A stretch of 64,000 bases of DNA from SZUA-37 sp964472525 (lineage in GTDB: Bacteria; Pseudomonadota; Gammaproteobacteria; UBA6429; Thiohalophilaceae), in contig CAYYLL010000006.1 of NCBI GenBank assembly GCA_964472525.1, positions 68,200 through 132,199 of the forward strand. Direction: 5' to 3'. Below the pieces are notes generated by a model that made no database searches, was not told the origin of the DNA, and worked only from the letters and a program-made list of their open reading frames with translations. The translations under genes were made by a program, and so were the position numbers. This document shows positions 26,801 through 35,644 of this stretch, one piece after another (within the stretch, counting starts at the first letter, position 1; each line of letters opens with the position of its first letter).

Positions 26801-27751
26801 ATGAGTGTGAGATTAAGTACCATAAAAATCAAAGGCACATTAGTTTCAATCTGTATAGGAATGCTCAGCATAGTATCCTTGCATCTATTGGCGGCGGATA
26901 TTTTTTCAGATTCATTTGAATCTGCTGATATGTCCTCAACAAATGCTGATGGATTCAGATGGGAACAGAATAACAGAACCAGCATTGTTATCCAGGATCC
27001 CAACGATGGCCCTGTAAATGTTTATGAGAATAAATCAATTTACGCTATTCATCCGACGACCATGCCCGATGGCAGCATAAGAGACTGGACGGCGAAGACA
27101 GGGAAGTACAGTTTAAGGTTTCGATATCGTGCCGGCAAAGCCTGGACAGAACAACGTTTTGATCTTGGGAAACCGCTTAGAGAATTGTGGATTAGATATT
27201 GGCTACGTGTACCGACAAATTTTACTTATGGCACGGGCAGCAGAAGAAATGACAAGTTTTTTGCAATCTGGATGGATGCTTATGAGAACAAGGGGTATGG
27301 CTCAACAGTCTGGCTAGGAATGGAGCCCTATAACAACACCGGTGCCACATTGGGGTTCGGCTATAGTCAGGGAAATAAAACAATGGGTGGTGGTTATAAA
27401 CAACACACGCCCATTATCACAACGGCAGACCGAGGACGTTGGATGCAAATAATCCTGCACCTTAAGGTTGAATCTAGTGATGGTGCGGATGACGGGATTA
27501 TCCAGACCTACCGACGTTGGGCGGGTGAAAGTAACTTTACGAAATTACACGAAATGCTGAATGTTCCTTTGCGAGTACCCGACTCCGGGCCTAATGGATT
27601 CGTGAGAGGTTATATTCTGGGTTGGGCAAATGCGCCGTATGCTCAAGATACCGAATGGCTATTAGATGACTTTACGATCTCTGATAGCTCGCCATTGGCT
27701 GGTCTGTCGGGGCAGCTTCCCAAGCCGCCAGGCAACCTGATCGTTCAATAA
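26801..27751 (+). CDS. Secreted jelly-roll polysaccharide-lyase-like protein, copy B2
   Basis: 316 residues, same domain plan as copies A and B1, with signal peptide (about 1-31, ending HLLAA) and tail LPKPPGNLIVQ. It differs in a short region after WLRVPTNFTYG, where GTGSRRNDKFF replaces the longer AVRNGVRNNKFF, and in GNKTMGGGYKQH. Conserved Arg/Trp/Tyr positions are the same, so substrate class is probably shared. It may reflect tandem duplication followed by loop divergence. Confidence 0.65.
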   Translation: MSVRLSTIKIKGTLVSICIGMLSIVSLHLLAADIFSDSFESADMSSTNADGFRWEQNNRTSIVIQDPNDGPVNVYENKSIYAIHPTTMPDGSIRDWTAKTGKYSLRFRYRAGKAWTEQRFDLGKPLRELWIRYWLRVPTNFTYGTGSRRNDKFFAIWMDAYENKGYGSTVWLGMEPYNNTGATLGFGYSQGNKTMGGGYKQHTPIITTADRGRWMQIILHLKVESSDGADDGIIQTYRRWAGESNFTKLHEMLNVPLRVPDSGPNGFVRGYILGWANAPYAQDTEWLLDDFTISDSSPLAGLSGQLPKPPGNLIVQ

Positions 27752-27830
27752 TGAAAACGATGCAATTGTTCCATCTTATATGTAATTTGGCCTTGTTGCG
27801 GGTATGAGATAAAAGTATGAGGGCAACATA

Positions 27831-29252
27831 ATGATTTTATCAGCAAAAAAATATTTTCCCCGATCTCTTTTTATTATTTCAGTCATCATGGGTGTGCAAA
27901 CGGCCACTGCTGCAACTTACTATGTGAGTCCCAATGGCTCGGCTAACTGGAATAATTGTACCAATATTAATACCCCATGCCCTCCCGTCGTTTCGATGGC
28001 CAATGCCAGAGCGGGAGACATCGTCTACTTTAGAGGGGGCCAATATGAATTGAGTTATGATCTCAGTATAGATGAGAGCTATTACTGGTATAAAGGGGTA
28101 TTAAATCCTTCCCATTCTGGAACAAGTGGTAGTCCCATTACTTTTGTCGCCTATCCGGGCGAAACACCGGTTATGAATTGTCATACTGACACAAGATTTA
28201 AGGACAATTGTCGTGCTTTTGGAAGCCAACAAGACTACATCGTTTTTGATGGTTTTTTCTTTGAGGCTGATAATGGACTGAAGCTGGGTGGCTTGATAAT
28301 AGCGGGTGATGATCGAGGTAATGGAGATATTCGTAATCTTGGCAACATTATAAAAAATATTACTATCAATGGCGGCTCTACTCTTATTCCTACTGATGAT
28401 AATCGGGAAGCTTTAAGAGTGGAGAAAACTTCAGGTACGTTAATACAAAATTGTAAAATTTTTAATGTTAGGGCAGCCCCTAATGTTATTGGATTGGATA
28501 ATATAGCCGGGATTAAATTTTATCATAACGATCATTTGACCGTTGAGAATTGTGAAGTTTATAACACCACCACAGCCTTTTCCAGTAAAAGCGATACCGA
28601 CGATAGTATTTTTAGATATAACTATATCCATGACAATGAACAAGGCATGTTTTTTGCGACATACACCCCAGATATTAGTAGCGACAGGAATAGAGTCTAC
28701 GATAATGTGCTAGTCAATAATTCAAGTGTCGCTTTTTTTCAGTATTCAGATACAAATGGTTCTTTCCATGCCAATGACTGGCAAGTTTACAATAATACGG
28801 TCTATGGCACCGGCTCGGGGATGATTTATGGTTTAGGCACTAACTGGAAATTCTGGAACAATATCATGCAAGTGTCCGGGGACACTCAATTTTTTGGCAT
28901 CAGAAATGCGCAACTCGCCGAATCGGACCATAACCAGTTTGGTAACGCAGCTTTTTTGATAAGGACCAAAGTCTATGCGGGTGGCAGTAACTATACCTCG
29001 CTTGCCGCATGGCAAACCTCGGGAGAATTAATGGGTGGCGGTAACCCGGGTATGGGCTCGCTTGCTTCTGATACAAAATTTATTAATTCCTCAGGAAATA
29101 TGAATCAGCTTGCCGATTTTAAACTTGCTCCAGATTCTCCCAGCAAAGGTACCGGCCGGGCAGGTGCTGATATGGGCGCGAATATAGGCAATGTTGGATA
29201 TAAAGGTAATGGTATTGTAAAACCCACACCCCCTGTCTTGCAGGTTAACTGA
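27831..29252 (+). CDS. Secreted right-handed beta-helix protein, copy B
   Basis: 473 residues, paralogue of 18231-19616: signal peptide, TYYVSPNGSANWNNC, AGDIVYFRGGQYE, then Asn-rich coils. The first half is clearly diverged and carries extra residues (SYDLSIDESYYWYKG) and a Cys pair (MNCHTD, DNCRAF). From the IHDNEQGMFFATYTPD region onward it is almost identical to copy A, including the DNA beyond the stop. It ends in KPTPPVLQVN. The identity step indicates gene conversion or a recent partial duplication. Confidence 0.72.
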   Translation: MILSAKKYFPRSLFIISVIMGVQTATAATYYVSPNGSANWNNCTNINTPCPPVVSMANARAGDIVYFRGGQYELSYDLSIDESYYWYKGVLNPSHSGTSGSPITFVAYPGETPVMNCHTDTRFKDNCRAFGSQQDYIVFDGFFFEADNGLKLGGLIIAGDDRGNGDIRNLGNIIKNITINGGSTLIPTDDNREALRVEKTSGTLIQNCKIFNVRAAPNVIGLDNIAGIKFYHNDHLTVENCEVYNTTTAFSSKSDTDDSIFRYNYIHDNEQGMFFATYTPDISSDRNRVYDNVLVNNSSVAFFQYSDTNGSFHANDWQVYNNTVYGTGSGMIYGLGTNWKFWNNIMQVSGDTQFFGIRNAQLAESDHNQFGNAAFLIRTKVYAGGSNYTSLAAWQTSGELMGGGNPGMGSLASDTKFINSSGNMNQLADFKLAPDSPSKGTGRAGADMGANIGNVGYKGNGIVKPTPPVLQVN

Positions 29253-29312
29253 GGGTATGAAATTACATTTTGGTTAATGCGCGATGTACTGGCAAATTCG
29301 AGGAGTTATAGT

Positions 29313-30077
29313 ATGAACACACATAAATTATTTAGCGGATTTTATAGTTTCAACGGCCTCTTTGCATTTGTACTGCTGAGCCTGCTCAATGCTTCAGTTT
29401 TTGCAGCTAATTATCCACTTGAGATCATCCAGCCACAGCCAAACCTTGACATCAACAACCGTTTTTATAAAGCCTATCCCGGTCTCGAATATAATGTCAG
29501 GCTTGCCGTCATCGGGGGTGACTATCCGTTTCTGGTTGAGGATAATACGCTTCATCAGATTGGAGGGCACCCACTTGGCCCTAAAGAAGGTACACAGATG
29601 TGGTTTATTCAATCAAATCGTATGTATAAAAATAGTCAGGATAGTATTGGTTTGCAGTATTCAGATTCTAATGGTATTCAATCTGGAGATATCGAAATAT
29701 CATACAACCTCGTTGAAACTGGCGGCGGTAAGCTTAGAATAAATTCAAATCAGATGGCGTCAGGGCTACCGGTCTATATTTTCCGTAACACCTTTATGGA
29801 TGATGTTCAACAAAATCGAACTACTTCAAGCAACGGACCTTTCTACTGGTCTAAAAATGTGATTGTCAATGAAACTTCATACCCAGAAAAAATCGAGCGG
29901 TGGAAGATTGAAGATCCCTCGCGTGTTGTTGTGACAAATAATTTGACGGGAAGTGCAGCGGACAACATTGTGGACGCACAAGGTTATTTGACGTCAAAGT
30001 ATAGTACGTACGTTGGTCAACGAGGACATCAACTCGGCAAGCGTCCATTATCTCCAAAATCGTTAACTGTAAATTGA
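29313..30077 (+). CDS. Internally deleted copy of the Ig-like/beta-helix protein
   Basis: 254 residues from the ATG at 29313 (GAGGAG 7 bases upstream), against 505 in its paralogue at 19677. Signal peptide and the first strands of the Ig-like domain are kept up to LAVIGGDYPF; the frame then jumps to LVEDNTLHQIGGHPLGPKEG, which corresponds to VLFENNKIHQIF far downstream in the paralogue. About 250 residues, most of the Ig-like domain and the first helix coils, are lost in frame. The last coils and the tail KRPLSPKSLTVN survive. It may make a short tailed protein or be decaying. Confidence 0.68.
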   Translation: MNTHKLFSGFYSFNGLFAFVLLSLLNASVFAANYPLEIIQPQPNLDINNRFYKAYPGLEYNVRLAVIGGDYPFLVEDNTLHQIGGHPLGPKEGTQMWFIQSNRMYKNSQDSIGLQYSDSNGIQSGDIEISYNLVETGGGKLRINSNQMASGLPVYIFRNTFMDDVQQNRTTSSNGPFYWSKNVIVNETSYPEKIERWKIEDPSRVVVTNNLTGSAADNIVDAQGYLTSKYSTYVGQRGHQLGKRPLSPKSLTVN

Positions 30078-30147
30078 GTGGTGGACAATAACCAAGGTCT
30101 GCAAAGCGATGCCCAGTACTAGTATACGAAAATAGAGGTTTTAAAAA

Positions 30148-31023
30148 ATGAACACAGCTCGGAATGTTAAATTTAGAAGCATGTTACTGTGGATAGTATG
30201 GATTGTAAGCGCAATCAGTACTCAAAGTGTAATGGCTATAACATTTACGGATGGATTTGAAACCGGGGACTTATCAAAGTCGGAGAATGGTTTTAAGTGG
30301 AATGGAATGGGAACAAATCCAATTGTCGTAACTGACTTCGCAAAGGATGGAAATGCAAGTCTTAAATTCATATTCCGTGCCACCGCCAGTGGTGGTCAGG
30401 CATGGTCTGAACAACGCTATAAACTTGGCGGAAATTACAATAACGTTTGGCTAAAAGCGGATATATTTATCCCTGCTAATTATTATTGTCGCGGAAGCAA
30501 CCATAACAAAGGGCCATTTTTTGTTTGGTCTGGTACTTATGGTCATGCAAATGCACATGTAGCCGCAAATTTTGAACATTGGTGCAACGCAGGGAATGCT
30601 TACCTGACCTTTAACCCTGGTGGTGATGGATATAATTATGGCCATTTCACAACATGTTCTGACACCGGCTGTGGTAATCGGGGCACTCCATACAAAGATG
30701 GCGTGCCATTTGTAGATCTGGCAAAAGATCTTAATAAATGGCACGAGTGGATTGTTCATCTAAAACCGGCTACGACTCCAACAAGTAACGATGGCATAGT
30801 TGAGGTATGGAAAGATGGTTTGAAAGTATGGTATCGATATGACTTGGCATATCATTCAACTGTGGCCAACTATTTTGATCAAGGGTATATCATGGGGTAT
30901 TCAAATACTGGTTTTGATCAAGAGACTAATATCTACTATGACAATTTTGTATTTTCGACCAATAGAATCAACGCCAACAATGTGAAAGTACCTTTAGCCC
31001 CAGCTTCGTTAGTAGTGCAATAA
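30148..31023 (+). CDS. Secreted jelly-roll polysaccharide-lyase-like protein, divergent
   Basis: 291 residues: signal peptide (about 1-31, ending VMA), ITFTDGFETGDLS opening, WSEQRYKLGGNYNNVWLKAD, KWHEWIVHLKP, NDGIVEVWKDG and a closing strand IYYDNFVFS. The order of strands matches the other jelly-roll proteins, but identity is low, and it adds cysteines (FEHWCNAG, TTCSDTGCGN). This plan occurs in secreted polysaccharide lyases; substrate unknown. It ends in the island tail KVPLAPASLVVQ. Confidence 0.62.
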   Translation: MNTARNVKFRSMLLWIVWIVSAISTQSVMAITFTDGFETGDLSKSENGFKWNGMGTNPIVVTDFAKDGNASLKFIFRATASGGQAWSEQRYKLGGNYNNVWLKADIFIPANYYCRGSNHNKGPFFVWSGTYGHANAHVAANFEHWCNAGNAYLTFNPGGDGYNYGHFTTCSDTGCGNRGTPYKDGVPFVDLAKDLNKWHEWIVHLKPATTPTSNDGIVEVWKDGLKVWYRYDLAYHSTVANYFDQGYIMGYSNTGFDQETNIYYDNFVFSTNRINANNVKVPLAPASLVVQ

Positions 31024-31170
31024 AATGTTTTGTTTTCCTAATAATGCACAATGACTGAAACCAGCAGGTCTTACATCTTATATGACGAGTAAGACTATTG
31101 GTGCAGGTTAACAGAGGAGTAGATGCCATCTTCTACAATTAGTTATCATTATAATTATTCAGAGGTAACG

Positions 31171-32109
31171 ATGAAAGAAATATTCAAAACGTTTTATTAT
31201 GTAATTATTTGCATGATTCTGCTGTTGAGTACGACTTCTCTTTTGTTTGCAAATGAATTCTGGGTAAGTAAATCAGGCAATGATAGTAATGGTTGCACCA
31301 ATAAAAATTCAGATGCCTGTTTGACAATTCAAAAGGCAATCAGTTTAACCAGGCCCGGAGACACTGTATCTATAACATCTGAAATATACACTGAAGATTC
31401 ATATAGCAGTCTTTATACCTCTAAATGCTATTGGTTAGATAATGATCCTGCCAGTATATGCATTAATACGAGTGGTACCGCCACAAACCCAATAGTTATT
31501 CAAGCTGCACCAGGGAATGAAGGAAAGGTGGTAATAGATAGCGAGTTAAAAAGAATTGGTATTCAAATGCACAATGCTAACTATATTCATATTAAAGGCC
31601 TGACACTTATTAATAATTATATCAGCAGCGGTAGCCGAACGGCTTCTATTTCGTTAGACGCGAATGCTCAGGCATATTTAAAAGGGAATATTTTAGCTCG
31701 TTCTGATATAGATATTAACTTAAAGCGTTTGTCTGAAACAAAAGTAGTAAAGATAATGTCGTCTGATTACAATATTTTTGATAGTTCATTCAAGATCATT
31801 GCAGATAGATATAGTAAAGTTGTTTCTGCTCGGTATTACTCTGATCTGCCTAAGTGGCAGGCTGCTCAAGATGTGGATTTATTAACACTAGGTGTCAGCA
31901 ATCCGGACCAACATAGTACTAAAAAATTATACACTTCACTATTTGTAGATGTAGATAAAGGTGATTATTCGTATCTCCCTGGCTCTGCTGCAATCGGTTT
32001 TATGAAAGATGGATCAAACGCAGGGCCATATCAGTATGGTAACGAGGTAATTGGTTCTACATTAGGTGTTGTAAGACCAGCAGCACCATCTAAATTTAAG
32101 GTAGATTAA
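31171..32109 (+). CDS. Secreted short beta-helix (DUF1565-like) protein
   Basis: 312 residues from the ATG at 31171, which follows AGAGG; an upstream in-frame ATG at 31123 gives a poor N-terminus. Signal peptide (about 1-32), then EFWVSKSGNDSNGC, DACLTIQKAISLTRPGDTVSI and the coil SISLDANAQAYLKGNIL, typical of parallel beta-helix proteins that begin with a DUF1565-like cap. It ends in the tail VRPAAPSKFKVD. It closes the island; addB lies on the opposite strand 146 bases further on. A remnant of a close relative is found at 21190-21348. Confidence 0.68.
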   Translation: MKEIFKTFYYVIICMILLLSTTSLLFANEFWVSKSGNDSNGCTNKNSDACLTIQKAISLTRPGDTVSITSEIYTEDSYSSLYTSKCYWLDNDPASICINTSGTATNPIVIQAAPGNEGKVVIDSELKRIGIQMHNANYIHIKGLTLINNYISSGSRTASISLDANAQAYLKGNILARSDIDINLKRLSETKVVKIMSSDYNIFDSSFKIIADRYSKVVSARYYSDLPKWQAAQDVDLLTLGVSNPDQHSTKKLYTSLFVDVDKGDYSYLPGSAAIGFMKDGSNAGPYQYGNEVIGSTLGVVRPAAPSKFKVD

Positions 32110-32255
32110 TTGACCTGAACACGGGATAAGAGATGAACTAAAAATCAGTTTACCGATCAGAACTTCTGACAAAAGAAACTGTGGTTATTTTAGGAGAATT
32201 ATCTGAGTTGCAAAGGTATTAATGGGAATTGGGGGGGTAAAGTATGACTGGAATT

Positions 32256-35219
32256 CTATTGCTGTAAATCCTGCCACATTTGTTTACGACAAAGTCCCTG
32301 CATATTGCATCGCCCACAGGTTTTTTCATCGCCCCATGCAGGTAAGCCGGTTTCTGTATGGAGTTGGTTGAAAATTTCTCGTAAGCGTTCGGCAGATTCT
32401 TCGGCGATGGCGTTGAGTTTATCACCACTGAGTTGGGCTCTTGTTTTCACACTGTCACTTTTTACTTCGAGGTATTCGACTTGGGTGACGGTATGTTTAT
32501 CATCTTGTAATAAAGTATGATAGAAAGGAAGTTGTACTTGCTCACCTGCTTCTACGTCTTTATTAGAACTGATTGCGCCAGTTTTATAGTCAATAACTTC
32601 TAGACCTTCTGGATTTTTATCAACGCGATCGAGCCGACCTTTGAGTTGTAAGGGTTTTTGAGTTTGGTTAATTTCAAGTTCTTTAGCCACGCGTTGCTCA
32701 ACCTCAAAGATATCCCAGTCTTGTTCATGTTTTATTTGCCATTCAATATAATGAGGTACTATCTTTTTTGCTTGTAAGTACCATGCTTGATGTTCGTGGT
32801 TTTCAGCTAAATCAGCACTAAAAACTTTTTTTATAATATCGTTTAATAATTTTGAGGCTGAGTCACGATTGTGTTTGGTGACTTTCGTTTTGAATGGGCC
32901 TGGCAAATTATCCGTTTTGTGATGAAAGGCTTCTAAACATTGGTGGATGCGTTCACCATAATCAGCTTTTGACAGTGCCTGACTAATTTCGTCGGTAGCC
33001 TCAAGTTTTAAGCAACGTGCCGCAAAAAATAAGTAGGGGCAATTTATTAGTTCCTGATACTGCGATGCAGATATTGTAGTTGGAATTAAATTTTCTGGTA
33101 GAGAGGGTGTGGGTTGGTATGCCGGTTCTGCCAGTTGTTGGGCGGTATGTGTAAAGGTATTTTCGGGTGCGTTCACTAATTCTTGTAAGGTGTTGTCGTT
33201 TAAATTTTTATTAAAAGCTAACTGATAAAACTGTTCAAGTAATGCAAGCCATGCGCTAGGTTTAATTTCTTCGCCGTTATCGCCTTGATTGCGATAACTG
33301 AGTAATAGTGTGTCACTTGAATTTAACAAACGCATAAAATGATAAAAGCGTTCATTTTTTTCTTGTAATGAGGTGGGTAATCCGAGTTCATATTTAACTC
33401 GGTCATTGAAAAATGCAGTCGGTGAACCTGAACCCGGTAAAAACTCTTCTTCAACGGCTGCAATAATTAAACCATCAAACTTTTGCAGTTGGCTCTGGGA
33501 TAAACCAATTAATTGAACTTGTGTTGTGCTAGCCGGTGGCATAAAACGGCTACGTTCCAGTTGCAATGCCAACCATGCTCTGGCTTCGCGCCAGTTAAAT
33601 GTTAACTGAACAAGATTGGAATCGATTGTTAGGGTTTCAAGTAAGTTAATAATTTTAATTCCCGCAGCATCGTTTGTGAGTGGTGCGGTTAGACCTAAAA
33701 TATTAAAGGAATGAATAATAGCCTGAATAAATTGGGATGGTGTTATGTTTTCTTGCTGACTGAGTTGTAATAATGGTTCGGCGGCCGTTTCTAATTTTTG
33801 AAGCACTTCATTCAGAATATCTGCATCCCGATTTCTTTCAAACCAGTTCGGGAGTCGTTTCTTTCGATTAATAATGCTTTTACGATAGTTTGCTAGGTGG
33901 CTGCTAATATTTTCATGTCGCATAATATCCTGTTCAAGTCGATAAACAGCATAATGTAATGTGTCACGATCATACTCTGGAAATATAAAAGGGGATTTTA
34001 ATAAATCTAAGAGCGCGAGGTAATCAAAGTCTTGTTCAATACATTCCAACCAACGTTCAACAATGGTGGCTGCGCGGGTGGTGGATAAAGCCCAGCCAGC
34101 CGCATCTTGTAAATATACACCACTGCGCTCAAGCAATGCCCGTACTCGCCGTGCAAGTCGACGATTTTCTGTGACGATAGCTAGTTTTGTTTTGCCTTCT
34201 AATAGCCAGCGTCTTAACTGAATGTCAATAGCGCGTGCTTCCTGCTCTGCATCGTTAGCAGAAAAAATATGTAAACCTTTAAGCGGGTTTGTATTGTTAT
34301 TCTGATAAGCCTGTACTCGTTCAATTAGTGGTGCGCTATGGATGTTATAAACGGCATTCAAAAATTCGAGACGTGCTGATGGTGTTGGGTTGTTATTGTT
34401 AATGATTGCTGATGCAGGTAATTGCCGGATGCAATCGGTTATATGTGTGTCAGGGTGGTATGCTTGTGATTCAATGCTAGGTTGTTGTTGCCCCTGTAGA
34501 AAATAATGAACAGTGTGCTGTTGGCTTAATTGTTCCAACCATTGATATTCGGTTTGTGTGAGACGGTCGTAACCTACAATATAAAAATGGAATATTTGAT
34601 TGGTCGCTAATTCTTTTATGGCATTTTGCATACAAAGTAAAAGAGCTGTTTGAGAGTCAACCACATTATAGGCATCAAGTTGTTGGTGCCAAGCGTGCCA
34701 CAAAGTATAAATAAAGTGGGCTTCGCGGCTAAGTGCTTCTATATTAATGGTTCCATTTTTATCGATTCCATAAGCTTCGCTAATTTGTTTTATAAAGTCC
34801 TGCTCATTTTGAGGGAGCTGAATTTTATTGGCCGTTAATTCATGAAATAATTCCAGTAAACCGTGGGCATAAACCCATGGGTTGGCCGACTCAAATATGT
34901 TTTGATGTTGTAACAGCGCTTCAACTAAAACAAGCTCCTGTGTGGTGCTGTTAACAACTTTAATATTATGAGGTTGATATGCCTGCAACCATTGTTGCAT
35001 CGGTATGATTTGCGGCCCGAGTAGGGCCTGAACGTTGTTTTGGCGCGCGTAGCTGAGTAATTTAAAGCGTAATTCCGAAGCGATATTAGCTTGACCGGTA
35101 AAGACGATGGTATTTGTTAACTCAGGAAGACTTTCTTTTTGTTGCGTTATAATTTGTTGGGCAACGGTATCGAGCGGATTGTCCGCAAATGCGGTTAAAT
35201 AAATATTAATGGCAGACAT
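32256..35219 (-). CDS. addB: AddB-like PD-(D/E)XK nuclease / inactivated helicase
   Basis: 987 residues. The N-terminal half resembles an SF1 helicase fold without a proper Walker A, as in AddB. The C-terminal nuclease domain has NCPYLFFAARCLKLE, LKGRLDRVDKN, VIDYKTG and the final CGRCNMQGLC. The first cysteine group together with the last three form the iron-sulphur clamp known from AddB nucleases. Together with AddA it should form the end-resecting nuclease. The usual downstream neighbour addA is displaced to 12388-15858 by the island. It is 21 bases from fdxA. Confidence 0.85.
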   Translation of the reverse strand: MSAINIYLTAFADNPLDTVAQQIITQQKESLPELTNTIVFTGQANIASELRFKLLSYARQNNVQALLGPQIIPMQQWLQAYQPHNIKVVNSTTQELVLVEALLQHQNIFESANPWVYAHGLLELFHELTANKIQLPQNEQDFIKQISEAYGIDKNGTINIEALSREAHFIYTLWHAWHQQLDAYNVVDSQTALLLCMQNAIKELATNQIFHFYIVGYDRLTQTEYQWLEQLSQQHTVHYFLQGQQQPSIESQAYHPDTHITDCIRQLPASAIINNNNPTPSARLEFLNAVYNIHSAPLIERVQAYQNNNTNPLKGLHIFSANDAEQEARAIDIQLRRWLLEGKTKLAIVTENRRLARRVRALLERSGVYLQDAAGWALSTTRAATIVERWLECIEQDFDYLALLDLLKSPFIFPEYDRDTLHYAVYRLEQDIMRHENISSHLANYRKSIINRKKRLPNWFERNRDADILNEVLQKLETAAEPLLQLSQQENITPSQFIQAIIHSFNILGLTAPLTNDAAGIKIINLLETLTIDSNLVQLTFNWREARAWLALQLERSRFMPPASTTQVQLIGLSQSQLQKFDGLIIAAVEEEFLPGSGSPTAFFNDRVKYELGLPTSLQEKNERFYHFMRLLNSSDTLLLSYRNQGDNGEEIKPSAWLALLEQFYQLAFNKNLNDNTLQELVNAPENTFTHTAQQLAEPAYQPTPSLPENLIPTTISASQYQELINCPYLFFAARCLKLEATDEISQALSKADYGERIHQCLEAFHHKTDNLPGPFKTKVTKHNRDSASKLLNDIIKKVFSADLAENHEHQAWYLQAKKIVPHYIEWQIKHEQDWDIFEVEQRVAKELEINQTQKPLQLKGRLDRVDKNPEGLEVIDYKTGAISSNKDVEAGEQVQLPFYHTLLQDDKHTVTQVEYLEVKSDSVKTRAQLSGDKLNAIAEESAERLREIFNQLHTETGLPAWGDEKTCGRCNMQGLCRKQMWQDLQQ

Positions 35220-35240
35220 TGGTTCCTTTCGTCATTTTTG

Positions 35241-35564
35241 CTAACGTTCTAAATATTGAAGCTTGTCTTTTTTACCATCCCATTGTTCTGCTTCAGGCAG
35301 GCCCGGTTTCATTTCAGTAATGACTGGCCAATCGCGTGACAGTTCTTCGTTAAGTTGGAGGAAGTTTTCCATACCATCGGGAATTTCATCTTCTGCAAAA
35401 ATAGCACCGGCTGGGCATTCTGGTTCGCATAATGTGCAATCAATACATTCATCCGGGTCAATGACTAAAAAGTTAGGGCCTTCGTGAAAACAATCGACAG
35501 GACAAACTTCCACACAGTCTGTGTATTTACACAAAATGCAATTGTCAGTCACGATATAGGTCAT
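35241..35564 (-). CDS. fdxA: FdxA, seven-iron ferredoxin
   Basis: 107 residues, cytoplasmic. CILCKYTDCVEVCP at the N-terminus and CIDCTLCEPECP near 40-50 give the [3Fe-4S]/[4Fe-4S] cysteine pattern of FdxA. The acidic helical C-terminus (MENFLQLNEELSRDWP) is also diagnostic. It carries electrons between redox enzymes; partners are unknown. fdxA next to mutS is a known arrangement in gammaproteobacteria such as Pseudomonas, supporting the taxonomic reading. Confidence 0.94.
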   Translation of the reverse strand: MTYIVTDNCILCKYTDCVEVCPVDCFHEGPNFLVIDPDECIDCTLCEPECPAGAIFAEDEIPDGMENFLQLNEELSRDWPVITEMKPGLPEAEQWDGKKDKLQYLER

Positions 35565-35644
35565 GCGAGGAACTCCTGAAATGGTAAATTAAAGATATAT
35601 TTTGTTTGCGTATTCTAATGGGAAAAGAGACGGGTTGCGAGTTT

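Noticed and set aside
17231..32109. PEP-CTERM or LPXTG-type sorting signals on the island proteins
   Set aside because: The C-termini lack a membrane segment and a basic end, and no exosortase or sortase gene is visible. The tail is a different type of signal.
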